DNA of 64,000 nucleotides. It comes from Bacillus safensis (GTDB taxonomy: Bacteria; Bacillota; Bacilli; Bacillales; Bacillaceae). The DNA is taken from contig BSBG01000002.1 of NCBI GenBank assembly GCA_030159235.1, positions 575,019-639,018 of the forward strand, in the 5' to 3' direction. This document shows positions 1 to 10,974 of the stretch, one piece after another; the stretch's first letter is position 1, and each line of letters opens with the position of its first letter. The notes under the pieces were generated by a model. The model saw only the letters and a program-made list of their open reading frames with translations. It was not told the DNA's origin and searched no databases. The position numbers and the translations under genes are program-made.

Positions 1-549
1 CAGCCCGCCAGAGAATTGACGTGTGCGGTTCCATCTTTTGAAATAACTAGCACCATGATACGTATCAATGAGCCAGCTCAGTTCAACAGATGTGACCCTT
101 CCAATCTTCCCATCTAAAATGAGTTCTTTTACCTTTCGATGAAAAGGATTGTAGCGATAATTAAACGTGACCGTGACCTTCCCTTTACTTTCCGCCTCTT
201 TTTCCATTACTTTTCTGGCATCTTTTGCTGTTGTCACCATCGGCTTTTCAGTGATGACATCAAGATCATGCTCAAGTGCCTGCATGATATACGTGACATG
301 TGTATCATCTCTGCCTGCCACAATCACGATATCTGGATTTGCTTCCTTGATCATCTGATCAAATGCATTTTCATGAAAAAACGAGACGCCCCGCAGTGAT
401 GGAAAACGCTCCTGACAAAGTGTATACCGATGATGATCGATATCTAGAAGCCCTGTAATCCTGTAATGCTCTTTGAAATCCTCAGTGAGCGGTTGAATAA
501 ACATATTGAACGCACGATGACTGAGACCGCATATCACGACCCGTTTCAC
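1..549 (-). CDS. yteT: Gfo/Idh/MocA-family oxidoreductase, partial (window cuts the 3' end)
   Basis: This reading frame starts at a GTG (549) behind a GGGGTGGGG ribosome site and runs off the left edge, so only about 183 N-terminal residues are visible. It has a Rossmann-type start (VKRVVICG) and the EKP motif at residues 101-103 that is diagnostic of Gfo/Idh/MocA dehydrogenases, which oxidise or reduce sugars and sugar derivatives with NAD(P). It follows yteS by 17 bp in the same operon, which matches yteT of the B. subtilis rhamnogalacturonan locus. The exact substrate cannot be read from the sequence. Confidence 0.85.
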   Translation of the reverse strand, partial: MKRVVICGLSHRAFNMFIQPLTEDFKEHYRITGLLDIDHHRYTLCQERFPSLRGVSFFHENAFDQMIKEANPDIVIVAGRDDTHVTYIMQALEHDLDVITEKPMVTTAKDARKVMEKEAESKGKVTVTFNYRYNPFHRKVKELILDGKIGRVTSVELSWLIDTYHGASYFKRWNRTRQFSGGL

Positions 550-566
550 ATTCCCCACCCCATTTT

Positions 567-2206
<1,640 letters not shown>

Positions 2207-2218
2207 TCATCTCCCTTT

Positions 2219-3184
2219 TTAATAAATACCTTCTTCCCCGAATTTCTTCGCCAAACGGTTCGCCAGCATGACCAAAATGAGTCCAACGGCTGCTTTAAAT
2301 AAACCAACAGCGGTACTATAGCTGAATTGTCCCTGTTTAAGACCAGCTGTATAGACATACGTATCAAAAATCTCTGCCACTTCCCGGTTCGTTGCGTTCA
2401 GTAATAGATAGACATGCTCAAAGCCAAGCTCAAGCGTATCACCAATTTTTAAAATAAGCAGAACAACAATGACACTTTTAATGGCAGGAAGAGTGATATG
2501 CCACATTTGTCTCAGTCTGCCGGCTCCATCCATTTTCGCTGCTTCATATAGCTGCGGATCTACTGCTGTAATCGCCGCAAGGTAAATGATCGTCGACCAG
2601 CCTGCTTCCCGCCAAATCACCTGTAAAATGTACATTGGTCTAAACCATTCCTGACTAAGGAGGAAATTTATCTTTTCCCCTCCAAAGAAAGCAATCAATT
2701 CATTAATTAACCCGCCATCCACTGTTAACAAAACAAAAGATAAGGACACAACAATGACCCATGACATAAAGTGAGGGATATAAATCATTGTCTGCACAAA
2801 TTTCTTAAACAAGGCCAATCTCACTTCGTTTAAAAGAAGGGCTAATAAGATAGGAATTGGAAAGAAAATCACAACATTCATAGCAAATAAAATCAGCGTA
2901 TTTTTTAATAAAATGAAAAATGTTGGTTCAGTAAACAATCGAATAAAGTGTTTGAAGCCCACCCACTCACTGCCAAGAATACCGAGAAACGGCTGGTAAT
3001 CTTGAAAGGCAATGATGAGCCCCCACATTGGCACATATTTAAAGACAAGAAAATAAATGAGCCCCGGCAGAATCATTAAATACAAAAATTTTTGACTAAG
3101 CAATTGATTAAGTAAGCGCTTTCTTTTTTCTTTCTTCAAAGCTGCCGCAGGCACACCCTTGGCAGTGACATCCTCTGTTTTCAT
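2219..3184 (-). CDS. yteP: ABC sugar transporter permease, YteP
   Basis: Encodes 321 residues with six predicted membrane spans and the cytoplasmic EAA-type loop (EAAKMDGAGRLRQMWHITLP) that docks on the ATPase. It is a MalF/LplB-type permease for complex oligosaccharides. No ATPase gene is present in the locus, consistent with the shared ATPase MsmX energising this family in Bacillus (family knowledge). The partner permease and binding protein, ytcP and ytcQ, lie 6-7 kb away at 8369-10772. The ATG at 3184 follows a GGGGAGG ribosome site. It heads the operon yteP-yteR-yteS-oxidoreductase. Confidence 0.92.
   Translation of the reverse strand: MKTEDVTAKGVPAAALKKEKRKRLLNQLLSQKFLYLMILPGLIYFLVFKYVPMWGLIIAFQDYQPFLGILGSEWVGFKHFIRLFTEPTFFILLKNTLILFAMNVVIFFPIPILLALLLNEVRLALFKKFVQTMIYIPHFMSWVIVVSLSFVLLTVDGGLINELIAFFGGEKINFLLSQEWFRPMYILQVIWREAGWSTIIYLAAITAVDPQLYEAAKMDGAGRLRQMWHITLPAIKSVIVVLLILKIGDTLELGFEHVYLLLNATNREVAEIFDTYVYTAGLKQGQFSYSTAVGLFKAAVGLILVMLANRLAKKFGEEGIY
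3111..3124 (-). promoter_or_regulatory. possible cre (CcpA) site inside yteP
   Basis: AGTAAGCGCTTTCT matches 12 of 14 positions of the CcpA consensus TGWAANCGNTNWCA; only the two outermost bases differ. It lies 60-73 bp downstream of the yteP start, where a roadblock cre could act. A perfect cre lies at ytcP of the same transporter, which makes catabolite control here plausible but unproven. Confidence 0.35.
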
Positions 3185-3243
3185 TCATAAAGCCTCCCCT
3201 CATGCTAATGCATGTGTTAACTGTATCTTAAGGATGAAAAATC

Positions 3244-3268
3244 CGTCTACAATCATATCATCAGATCA
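3244..3268 (-). promoter_or_regulatory. YtdP-type shared promoter motif upstream of yteP
   Basis: On the + strand the site reads CGTCTACAATCAT, five variable bases, then CAGATCA. The same pattern, with one difference in each block, occurs at 10870-10894 upstream of ytcP. The two genes belong to one transporter and have no other obvious sequence in common in their leaders. I infer a target for the divergently encoded AraC-type regulator YtdP or the core of a YtdP-dependent promoter. No convincing -35 box lies upstream, as expected for an activated promoter. Confidence 0.5.
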
Positions 3269-3415
3269 TATTTTCATAGGTGGAGCTACTCAAAATGTTA
3301 CATAAAACATAAGAAAATGATCCTAATCTCAGAAAATGATTATTGACAAACCTACCAGATTTTTGGATTAATAAATTAAGGGGAAAAGATTGCTCCGCTT
3401 GAAATGGGGGGTTTT

Positions 3416-5716
3416 ATGAAAAGAAGGCAGTATAAATTTTATTATAAGCTTGTGACATTTTTTTTCATGCTTAGTACGATTCCTGTTATCATTGTCGGAA
3501 TTTTTTCTTATCAGCATTCGCAAAAAACAGCACTTGAAAATATCTCAAATGAAAAGCTCGACAGCGTCAAACAAACGCAATCCACTATTGAGCATATTTT
3601 AAAAACTGTTGATCATTCTCTCACTCACTATGTCAGTTCGCCGCCTCTCCTTCAAACACTGGCAGAACCTTTAAATCCAGACCAATTCCAGCTTTATAAT
3701 CAAGTACAGCAGGAACTGAACTACCTGCAAACCTTTGACACCGATCTTTCCAATATTACACTCGTCAGTAAAATGGAAGACTGGTACATGAACAATTCGG
3801 GACTTTATCATGTCACAAGCGGAGACCAAGAAAAAGTGTTAACATCTTACCTCAATATTCCAAGTCACTCCAGCTGGGCACTTGAAGAGAATAATCCTCT
3901 TGTAGCGACTAAAGAAGGAAAAACGTCCTTTTGCAAGTACAATGTGAACTTAATCAAACAACTGCCTATGAACAGCGTTCAAAAAAAGGGAATTGCTGTC
4001 GCCAGCATTCCGAGCTGCGTAATTGCTGAGAACATGCCTGATTTCTCCCAATCTGATAGTATGTTAGTCATTGATACACACGGAAAAGTGCTGCTACATA
4101 ATCGCAAAGAACAAATTGGTGAATCGCTAAATAATCAAGGTTTCGTCAAGCATGTGCTCTCACTAGAAGAACGATCAGGGCAATTTGACATGAAGATCGA
4201 CGAACTAAACTATCAAATCACATTTCAAAAATCAGATTATAACGAATGGACGTACTTATCCTTTGTTTCCATTCCAGAACTCAAACAGCAAACGAAATCA
4301 ATTGGGTGGATTACCTTTATTATCTGCACTATTTTGTTAGCGCTTTCATTGTTGTTTTCATGGTTTGGTTCTAGACACTTTTATAAGCCCATCCGCTTAT
4401 TATACGAGTCATTTGCACGCAATGAATCTTTCTTGCAAAAACAGCCTTTTCAAAATGAATTTGAGTTAATTGAATCGAGTATTAAACAAATGAAAGATCA
4501 AAACAATGATTTAGAGGAACGTATTGAGCAGCAAGTGACACACTTACAGCAATACTTTATGGTACGGCTGCTGCTCGGAAAGCTGACAGAAGAAGAAATT
4601 AACAACCGGTTCCAAAGCTTAGGCTTTCCTAAGGGATGGTCTCATTTATCCATGCTAGTGACCCAAATCGATACATTGAAAGGAACACCGTACGAAAAAA
4701 AGGATGCGGACTTGCTTTTATTTGCGATTAATGGACTAATTGAGCAGATTATTCCGCAAGAAGAGCACCTTCAGCCAACCGTTGTCAATCAGCATCAAAC
4801 AACGATTATCCTCAATCAATCAAAATCAGATGAAGAGTTTACTGAATATTTAAATCAATTAACAGAAACCATTCAGTGTCGTATCGAGGAAGAGCTTGGT
4901 TTATCGATCAGCATCGGAATCAGCCGCCAGTTTAAAGAGCTCACAATGGCAAAACAAGCTTACATCGAAGGAAAAGAAGCCTTAAAATACCGTCTCAAAG
5001 CAGAGAAAAAATCCATTATCTTATTTGAGCATATCCAGCAAGGGAAGACGTTTAAAACCCATTTTCCAAAACAGCTACAGCATGATTTATTTGATGCGAT
5101 AAAAGCTGGCGATCAAGGTAAGGCGGATCACTATTTACATGTGCTCCTACAATCCATTTTCTCTAAAAATGCAGGACCGCACGAATACCATATTGCCCTC
5201 GCCCGTTTTTTAAACAACTTAATTGAGCTGATGCATTTGCTTGGCATTGAATTATTTGAGGTCGAAGACAATAAAATGCTCTATGATACGATTTTCGAAT
5301 TTAAAACCTTTGAAGATACAGAGGCATGGCTGAAACACGAGATCATTCGACCAATTATTGACCAGCTTGCTGCACGTGAAGACTCACAATACAAAAACAT
5401 CTCAGAAAAGATTATTCACATCATTCATCAAGAATTTGACTCAGATCTCACATTGGATGAAATCGCCACACGTCTGCATTACAACCCAAATTATTTAAGC
5501 AGTATTTTCAGAAAGGAAATGGATATCTCCTTTAGTGAATATCTCTCGTCCTACAGACACCATGTCGCTAAAAATTGGCTTGTAGAGACCGATATGTCCG
5601 TCAAAGAAATTTCGGAAAAACTGAAATATAAAAACCCGCAAAATTTCATCCGATCCTTTAAAAAAATGGAAGGCACAACCCCTGGGAAATACCGCGACCA
5701 GAAAAAAGGCACATAA
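3416..5716 (+). CDS. ytdP: membrane-anchored AraC-family transcriptional regulator, YtdP
   Basis: Encodes about 766 residues. A first membrane helix (about 8-30) and a second (about 295-320) flank an extracellular sensor domain; a HAMP-like and coiled segment follows, a central region, and a C-terminal AraC double helix-turn-helix (about 665-760, ending in KKMEGTTPGKYR). This is the two-TM AraC architecture used by Bacillus to sense pectin oligosaccharides outside the cell. I chose ATG 3416 because GGGGGG lies just upstream; ATG 3404 has no ribosome site. Divergent from yteP, which it presumably activates together with ytcP. Confidence 0.92.
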   Translation: MKRRQYKFYYKLVTFFFMLSTIPVIIVGIFSYQHSQKTALENISNEKLDSVKQTQSTIEHILKTVDHSLTHYVSSPPLLQTLAEPLNPDQFQLYNQVQQELNYLQTFDTDLSNITLVSKMEDWYMNNSGLYHVTSGDQEKVLTSYLNIPSHSSWALEENNPLVATKEGKTSFCKYNVNLIKQLPMNSVQKKGIAVASIPSCVIAENMPDFSQSDSMLVIDTHGKVLLHNRKEQIGESLNNQGFVKHVLSLEERSGQFDMKIDELNYQITFQKSDYNEWTYLSFVSIPELKQQTKSIGWITFIICTILLALSLLFSWFGSRHFYKPIRLLYESFARNESFLQKQPFQNEFELIESSIKQMKDQNNDLEERIEQQVTHLQQYFMVRLLLGKLTEEEINNRFQSLGFPKGWSHLSMLVTQIDTLKGTPYEKKDADLLLFAINGLIEQIIPQEEHLQPTVVNQHQTTIILNQSKSDEEFTEYLNQLTETIQCRIEEELGLSISIGISRQFKELTMAKQAYIEGKEALKYRLKAEKKSIILFEHIQQGKTFKTHFPKQLQHDLFDAIKAGDQGKADHYLHVLLQSIFSKNAGPHEYHIALARFLNNLIELMHLLGIELFEVEDNKMLYDTIFEFKTFEDTEAWLKHEIIRPIIDQLAAREDSQYKNISEKIIHIIHQEFDSDLTLDEIATRLHYNPNYLSSIFRKEMDISFSEYLSSYRHHVAKNWLVETDMSVKEISEKLKYKNPQNFIRSFKKMEGTTPGKYRDQKKGT

Positions 5717-5720
5717 GACA

Positions 5721-5757
5721 AAAAGTCCCGCTCTAAAAAAGATAGCGGGACTTTTTT
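5721..5757. terminator. bidirectional terminator between ytdP and ytcD
   Basis: A perfect 12-bp stem (AAAAGTCCCGCT, 5721-5732, with its complement at 5744-5755) ends in a T run on one strand and an A run on the other. It serves both convergent genes and slightly overlaps the ytcD stop codon. Confidence 0.9.
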
Positions 5758-6127
5758 ATTTAAACTGTTCATTTAAGATGCTGTCTTCAAGCACTGAAAG
5801 CGGCTCTCCATACACACGTTCAATATGAGCTGCTCCCCAATCACATAGTGCATTGAGGATTTTTTCGAGCGACTGTCCGTATTCACTTAATTCATATTCC
5901 ACTTTAGGCGGCACCTGTTCATAGACAATCCGGTTAATGACCCCGTCACTTTCAAGCTCTCTCAGCTGCTGCGTGAGCATTTTTTGTGTAATGTTTGGCA
6001 TGAGTCGCTTCAATTCACTCGTACGTTTTTTTCCATGTGTCAAATGACATAAAATCACGCACTTCCATTTCCCGCCAATGACCTCAAGTGTTGCTTCCAC
6101 TGAGATATTATATTTCTTCTTTTCCAT
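5756..6127 (-). CDS. ytcD: HxlR-type winged-helix regulator, YtcD
   Basis: About 123 residues with the HxlR signature: VEATLEVIGGKWK near the start, then ITQKMLTQQLRELESDGVI for the recognition helix and PPKVEYELSEYG for the wing. HxlR proteins sense electrophiles, aldehydes or redox stress in many bacilli. It is divergent from the MFS exporter ytbD and the aldo/keto reductase ytbE, so it probably represses them in response to a reactive carbonyl or drug (inference). Start chosen at the ATG after GAGGAG; a TTG one codon upstream or the longer frame to 6160 are alternatives. Confidence 0.85.
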   Translation of the reverse strand: MEKKKYNISVEATLEVIGGKWKCVILCHLTHGKKRTSELKRLMPNITQKMLTQQLRELESDGVINRIVYEQVPPKVEYELSEYGQSLEKILNALCDWGAAHIERVYGEPLSVLEDSILNEQFK

Positions 6128-6156
6128 CAAATGTTCACTCCTCTTTGTACGAATAG

Positions 6157-6199
6157 GCACTTTTTAGTACCTATATTACAAAAAAGTACGTACTTTTTT
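6157..6199. promoter_or_regulatory. candidate YtcD operator region
   Basis: The ytcD/ytbD intergenic region holds GCACTTTTTAGTACC (about 6157-6171) followed by a perfect 20-bp palindrome at 6180-6199 (six A, GTACGTAC, six T). Both contain ACTTTTT/GTAC elements like the AT-rich inverted repeats bound by HxlR-family regulators such as YodB. The position between divergent genes suits an autoregulatory operator. This is inferred from pattern and position only. Confidence 0.5.
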
Positions 6200-6282
6200 T
6201 TCCGTCATCTATGTTAGATAATAACTCTTGCCGATCGGCTTCGTCTATCAAAATGTCATCACAGAAGGATGTGAATTTACGA

Positions 6283-7470
6283 ATGAAGAATAAGCAAAGC
6301 CACTTTGCTCTTTTCGCACTAGCGATTAGTGCATTTGCTATAGGCACAACTGAGTTCATTAGTGTCGGTCTTTTACCAATGATTTCAGAGGACTTTGGAG
6401 TAAGCGTCAGCCAGGCGGGCTGGACTGTCTCTTTATATGCACTTGGTGTCACATTTGGTGCGCCTATATTGACTTCTCTGACTTCAACGATGAACAGAAA
6501 GACATTGCTTTTGCTCATTATGCTCGTCTTTTTGCTTGGAAATACACTCGCCGCCATGGCCCCGACTTTTTCCGTGCTGTTAATCGGACGGGTGATTTCA
6601 GCCTTATCCCATGGAATCTTCATGTCCATTGGCTCTACAATTGCTGCAAGTCTTGTGGTGAAAGAAAAACGGGCAAGCGCCATCGCCTTTATGTTCACTG
6701 GTTTAACAGTCGCGACTGTGACTGGCGTGCCATTCGGAACATTTCTTGGGCATGAGCTCGGCTGGCGGACATCATTTGGTGTGATTGTGATCATCGGTCT
6801 GATCGCACTGATATCTAACTATTTTCTTGTGCCATCTCAATTAAAGCAGGGCGTGAAAACATCGTTTAAGGATCAAGCTGTCCTATTAAAAACAAAAAGA
6901 ATCTTGCTCTTATTTGTCATTACAGCAACAGGATATGGAGGAACCTTTGTCGTCTTCACGTATTTATCTCCTCTCTTACAGCATGTGACAGGGCTTGCGC
7001 CTGAAGCAGTCGCTTTGATCCTGCTTTTATACGGAATCATGATCGCAGCCGGCAATATCATTGGCGGAAAAGCTGCTAATGAACAGCCGATGAAAGCACT
7101 GATTTATATGTTTATCATCCAAAGCATCATCTTGTTTATTCTTAGCTTCACTGCTGGATTCACGGTGCTAGGCATTGGTACCGTCATGCTGATGGGGCTG
7201 TTTGCTTTCATGAATGTGCCAGGATTGCAAATAGCCGTCGTTGATTTTGCCGAAAGATACACACCCGGAGCAGTCGACGTCGCATCAGCTATGAATATTG
7301 CTGCCTTTAATGCCGGCATCGCCATCGGCTCATTTTTAGGCGGCATCGTCACAGATACACTTGGGCTTGCGCATACAGGCTGGGTAGGGGGCATCATGGT
7401 CCTCATCGCAGCGATTCTTACAATGATCAGTTATCAAATGGAACAAAAAGAACAAACACAAACCATCTAA
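6283..7470 (+). CDS. ytbD: MFS transporter (DHA1 efflux type), YtbD
   Basis: About 395 residues with twelve predicted membrane helices and the AraJ/YdhP-type start (ALFALAISAFAIGTTEF). The family exports sugars, drugs or other small molecules by proton antiport; the substrate is unknown. I chose ATG 6283 because the hydrophobic first helix follows at once and an AAGGA lies about 12 bp upstream. The longer frame to 6211 would add a hydrophilic tail reading through the operator region. It is followed 13 bp later by ytbE in one operon, divergent from ytcD. Confidence 0.88.
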   Translation: MKNKQSHFALFALAISAFAIGTTEFISVGLLPMISEDFGVSVSQAGWTVSLYALGVTFGAPILTSLTSTMNRKTLLLLIMLVFLLGNTLAAMAPTFSVLLIGRVISALSHGIFMSIGSTIAASLVVKEKRASAIAFMFTGLTVATVTGVPFGTFLGHELGWRTSFGVIVIIGLIALISNYFLVPSQLKQGVKTSFKDQAVLLKTKRILLLFVITATGYGGTFVVFTYLSPLLQHVTGLAPEAVALILLLYGIMIAAGNIIGGKAANEQPMKALIYMFIIQSIILFILSFTAGFTVLGIGTVMLMGLFAFMNVPGLQIAVVDFAERYTPGAVDVASAMNIAAFNAGIAIGSFLGGIVTDTLGLAHTGWVGGIMVLIAAILTMISYQMEQKEQTQTI

Positions 7471-7483
7471 AGGAGTTTTTATT

Positions 7484-8323
7484 ATGGAACATTTACAAAG
7501 TACAAAAACATTAAACAATGGAGTCCGCATGCCAGGCTTTGGTCTTGGTGTATTTCAGGTGGAAGATGGAGCAGAATTAATTGATGCAGTCAAAACAGCC
7601 ATTCAATTAGGCTATCGCAGTATTGATACAGCATCTATTTATGACAACGAGGAAGGTGTTGGCCGAGGCATCCAGCTTGGTTTAGCAGAAACAGGACTAA
7701 GCCGCGAGGATATCTTTGTGACATCAAAAGTGTGGAATGCCGATTTAGGCTATGAATCCACACTAAAGGCATACGAAGAAAGTTTGAAAAAGCTTCAGCT
7801 TGACTACCTTGATCTGTATTTAATCCATTGGCCTGTTGAAGGAAAATATAAGGCAGCATGGCGTGCGCTTGAAACCTTGTATCGTGAAGGAAAAGTCAGA
7901 GCGATCGGTGTGAGCAACTTCCAGCCGCATCATCTAGACGAGCTATTAAAAGATGCAAACATCATACCAGCTATCAATCAAGTGGAGTTTCATCCAAAGC
8001 TTACGCAGGAAACACTCTATACGTATTTGAACACACATGGCATTCAAATGGAAGCTTGGTCACCGCTGATGCAAGGTGAACTGCTGCATCACCCGCTGAT
8101 TACAGAGCTGGCAAACACATACGGTCAAACACCTGCTCAAATTATTTTGCGCTGGGATGTGCAAAAAGGTGTCATCACCATCCCAAAATCGACGAAACCA
8201 CATCGTTTAAAGGAAAACGCTGATATTTTTGATTTTGTTTTATCTGATGAGGATATGAAGCGTCTTTCTGATTTAAATGAAAACAAACGTATCGGTCCAG
8301 ATCCAGACAACTTCGACTTTTAA
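7484..8323 (+). CDS. ytbE: aldo/keto reductase, YtbE
   Basis: Encodes 279 residues, a normal length for AKR5-type enzymes. The catalytic tetrad is visible: Asp48 and Tyr53 (IDTASIYDNE), Lys82 (TSKVWN) and His115 (LIHWPV). The NADPH-binding IPKS motif (ITIPKST) is near the C-terminus. The enzyme reduces aldehydes and ketones with NADPH. A strong AAAGGAG precedes the ATG. Its pairing with an exporter and an HxlR regulator suggests detoxification of reactive carbonyls, but the physiological substrate is not shown. Confidence 0.93.
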   Translation: MEHLQSTKTLNNGVRMPGFGLGVFQVEDGAELIDAVKTAIQLGYRSIDTASIYDNEEGVGRGIQLGLAETGLSREDIFVTSKVWNADLGYESTLKAYEESLKKLQLDYLDLYLIHWPVEGKYKAAWRALETLYREGKVRAIGVSNFQPHHLDELLKDANIIPAINQVEFHPKLTQETLYTYLNTHGIQMEAWSPLMQGELLHHPLITELANTYGQTPAQIILRWDVQKGVITIPKSTKPHRLKENADIFDFVLSDEDMKRLSDLNENKRIGPDPDNFDF

Positions 8324-8326
8324 TTA

Positions 8327-8362
8327 AAAACACCTCCGCTTTTTGCTGCGCGGGGGTGTTTT
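8327..8362. terminator. bidirectional terminator between ytbE and ytcQ
   Basis: A 13-bp stem (8327-8339 with 8350-8362, one G-U pair) is flanked by A and T runs, placed between convergent genes. Confidence 0.85.
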
Positions 8363-8368
8363 CATTGA

Positions 8369-9868
8369 TCATTTTGATTTTTTAAAGGAAGCTTCATATT
8401 CTTCAATGATTTTATTTCCACCATTTGATTTCCACTTCTCTACATCTTTCTTAAATTGATCTTCACTCAGGTCTCCAAGAATGAACTTATACGTCGCATC
8501 ATCGATGATTTTCTTCAATTCGTTTCCTCGCTCTGATGCTGTTTCCGAATACAGGCTTTCGGCAGGATTGGCGACAATGATATCTTTATTGTCTTCTTCT
8601 AGCTCTTCATATTTTGTACGAACCGCATCTCCTTTATTTTTCAAGTAACGTTTATCAATCCCCACAAGACTAACGAGCGGCTGTACATCTGTCTGCCAGC
8701 TTTTCACTTGGCTTTCTTCCCTAACAAACGTATTCCCTTCTTGTTTCTTATAATGCTTTCCATCGATACCGTACGTCATGAGCCCATATACATCCTCTTC
8801 GGCAATGCGGTCAAAGAAGGCCAAAATCCGCTTTAATTCTGCCTCAGATTTCACGCTTGTTTTAGGGAATGCGAAGATCCCATTATGACCACCTGATGCC
8901 CATACACGTTCTTTGCCATCTGGGCCTTTGATTCGGTTGATGATATCTACTTCCATGTTTTTATCTGTCGCATCATCTCTCAGGTTCACAGCATCCACCA
9001 TATTTCCAACATAGATGCCTGCTTTTCCTTGTGAGAATAATTCCTGCTGCTGCGTTTTGCTTGTCACAGGGAAGTCTTTATTGATATAGCCATTGTCACG
9101 CAGCTTTTTCATGTATTTCATTGTATTCATGTACTCATCTGTCATAAAGTCCGGCGTGAATTTCCCGTTTTCTTCTTTCCAGTCTGTTGGCATGCCTTCA
9201 TATGACCCAAGTGTTTTAAATGCCCCATAAACCAAATCGTTTCGATCCGTAAAGCCAATTGTATCGGCTTTTCCGTTTTGATTTGGGTCTTTTTCAGTAA
9301 AGGCTTTAGCGACTTCATACAGATCATCCAATGTTTTTGGTGTATCCAAATTTAAATTTTCAAGCCAATCCTTTCGAATGACAATCCCTTGTCTTGAAAG
9401 TGGTCTTTCTCTATAGATACCATAAAGCTTGCCGTCTATAGAGGCGTTTTTATTAATCAGTTCGTTCATCTTACTTAAATTTGGATAATCCTTTAAATAC
9501 GGACCGACTTCCCAGAACATGCCTGATCTGAACGCGTTGATGGCAGACGAATTTTTAATGTCTTGAATCGTCACAATTTGCGGGAGATTCCCTGCGGCAA
9601 GTGCAGAATTTAAACGATCTTCCTTCACAGCATCCGGCACCCACGTCATATCAAGCTCTGTATTTGTGAGCTTCTCAATCTCTTTTAACACTGAATCCTT
9701 CGGCGGCTGCTGATGATATAAAATAGCCATCCATGTCAACTTCACCTTTTTGTCTAAATCAACCTTCTCATCTGATGAGTTTGCTCCTTTACTTGAACAT
9801 GCTGATAGAATACCGCTTGCTGCAAATAACAGGACGAACGCAATCAGCCATAATTTCTTTCTCCCCAT
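8369..9868 (-). CDS. ytcQ: extracellular sugar-binding lipoprotein, YtcQ
   Basis: About 499 residues. The signal peptide ends in lipobox LSAC with Cys24, so the mature protein is membrane-anchored outside the cell. The body is a family-1 (LplA/YtcQ-type) solute-binding protein for large oligosaccharides. I chose the ATG at 9868, preceded by GGAGGG, rather than the in-frame codon at 9889. It lies 25 bp after the ytcP stop. Together with YtcP, YteP and an unlinked ATPase it should import rhamnogalacturonan oligosaccharides. Confidence 0.92.
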   Translation of the reverse strand: MGRKKLWLIAFVLLFAASGILSACSSKGANSSDEKVDLDKKVKLTWMAILYHQQPPKDSVLKEIEKLTNTELDMTWVPDAVKEDRLNSALAAGNLPQIVTIQDIKNSSAINAFRSGMFWEVGPYLKDYPNLSKMNELINKNASIDGKLYGIYRERPLSRQGIVIRKDWLENLNLDTPKTLDDLYEVAKAFTEKDPNQNGKADTIGFTDRNDLVYGAFKTLGSYEGMPTDWKEENGKFTPDFMTDEYMNTMKYMKKLRDNGYINKDFPVTSKTQQQELFSQGKAGIYVGNMVDAVNLRDDATDKNMEVDIINRIKGPDGKERVWASGGHNGIFAFPKTSVKSEAELKRILAFFDRIAEEDVYGLMTYGIDGKHYKKQEGNTFVREESQVKSWQTDVQPLVSLVGIDKRYLKNKGDAVRTKYEELEEDNKDIIVANPAESLYSETASERGNELKKIIDDATYKFILGDLSEDQFKKDVEKWKSNGGNKIIEEYEASFKKSK

Positions 9869-9893
9869 AAGATCCCTCCGTTGTTCCATCTTT

Positions 9894-10772
9894 TTAACCC
9901 TTTACAGAACCTAGTAATGCCCCTTTGTTGAAATGCTTTTGAATAAATGGATAGACAAGTAGAACCGGAATGGTTGCCACAACAATGACTGCCATTTTAA
10001 TTGTCTGGTCTGGTGGTGGTGTGGATGAGCCCATATCTGACATATCTCCCTGCATTCCGCTTGAGACAATGACGATCTGCCTTAGCAGTACCTGAATCGG
10101 CCATTTTACGGAATCATTTAAATACAGAATGGCGGTCATGTACGTATTCCAATAGGTCACGGCATAAAAAAGTGAAATGGTCGCAATGGCTGGCAAAGAA
10201 AGGGGCAGCACTATTTTAAAGAAAATCCCTAAATCGTTACAGCCATCCATCTTCGCAGATTCCTCAAGACTTGCCGGTATGTTTTGAAAGAAGTTTTTCA
10301 ATATGATCAAATTGAATGCATTGATGGCAACTGGTAGAATAAGTGACCAATAGGTATCAAGCAAACCAAGTGTTTTCACCACAATAAATGTCGGAATCAT
10401 CCCTCCGCTAAATAGCATGGTGAAGACAACGAGAAACATCAATGTTCGCCGGCCTTTTAGCTCCTGACGAGACAGCCCGTATGCCATAAGTGAGGACAAA
10501 AACATGCTGACAGCTGTTCCAACGAGTGTCACAAAAATAGACACAATGAGGCTGCGATACACAATATCTGTAGAAAAAATGTAGCGATAAGCCTCTAGAG
10601 AAAACGTCGTTGGAAACAAGATAAACTTCTTCGTGATGACCTCTTCTACTGTGGCAAAAGAGGCAGCAATGACATGGATGAACGGAAGCACACATATTAA
10701 TGCGAACATGAGTAAAAAAGAGTAATTAAATAAACTGAACAATCGGCCCTTAATAGAACGATCTATGTTCAT
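9894..10772 (-). CDS. ytcP: ABC sugar transporter permease, YtcP
   Basis: About 292 residues with six predicted membrane helices and an EAA-type loop ([20 protein letters not shown]). This is the MalG-like half that pairs with the MalF-like YteP. ATG 10772 follows AAAGGG at short spacing; a GTG one codon upstream is possible. Its own promoter region carries the motif shared with yteP (10870-10894) and a perfect cre box (10787-10800), so it is probably induced by the substrate through YtdP and repressed by CcpA. Confidence 0.92.
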   Translation of the reverse strand: MNIDRSIKGRLFSLFNYSFLLMFALICVLPFIHVIAASFATVEEVITKKFILFPTTFSLEAYRYIFSTDIVYRSLIVSIFVTLVGTAVSMFLSSLMAYGLSRQELKGRRTLMFLVVFTMLFSGGMIPTFIVVKTLGLLDTYWSLILPVAINAFNLIILKNFFQNIPASLEESAKMDGCNDLGIFFKIVLPLSLPAIATISLFYAVTYWNTYMTAILYLNDSVKWPIQVLLRQIVIVSSGMQGDMSDMGSSTPPPDQTIKMAVIVVATIPVLLVYPFIQKHFNKGALLGSVKG

Positions 10773-10786
10773 CACACCCTTTCTCG

Positions 10787-10800
10787 TGAAAGCGTTATCA
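10787..10800 (-). promoter_or_regulatory. cre site (CcpA) upstream of ytcP
   Basis: TGAAAGCGTTATCA matches the consensus TGWAANCGNTNWCA at all fourteen positions. It lies 15 bp upstream of the ytcP start and downstream of the presumed promoter, a position for repression by CcpA when preferred sugars are present. Confidence 0.8.
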
Positions 10801-10869
10801 TTTTGTCTTAAAGTTAGCTGCAGCCTGTGACGATATCGTGATTAAAATGTAACAAACGGGGGAAGAAAG

Positions 10870-10894
10870 CGTCTATAATCATCTTGACAGACCA
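10870..10894 (-). promoter_or_regulatory. YtdP-type shared promoter motif upstream of ytcP
   Basis: On the + strand: CGTCTATAATCAT, five variable bases, then CAGACCA. It is the partner of the site at 3244-3268 upstream of yteP, with 12 of 13 and 6 of 7 identities in the two blocks. See the yteP entry for the interpretation. Confidence 0.5.
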
Positions 10895-10974
10895 ACTGGA
10901 AGGATCATGTCAGCCGTGCTTTTATGCTCATGAAACAAAAGAATAGGATCATTAGCTCATGACATGATTATGCC

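Noticed and set aside
4335..4348. TGTTAGCGCTTTCA, a 13/14 cre match inside ytdP
   Set aside because: It lies in the middle of the coding sequence for the second membrane helix, far from any start, so it is more likely chance.
6171..6794. 207-residue open frame antisense to ytbD
   Set aside because: It mirrors the coding frame of a clear MFS transporter, has no ribosome site and shows no recognisable protein features.
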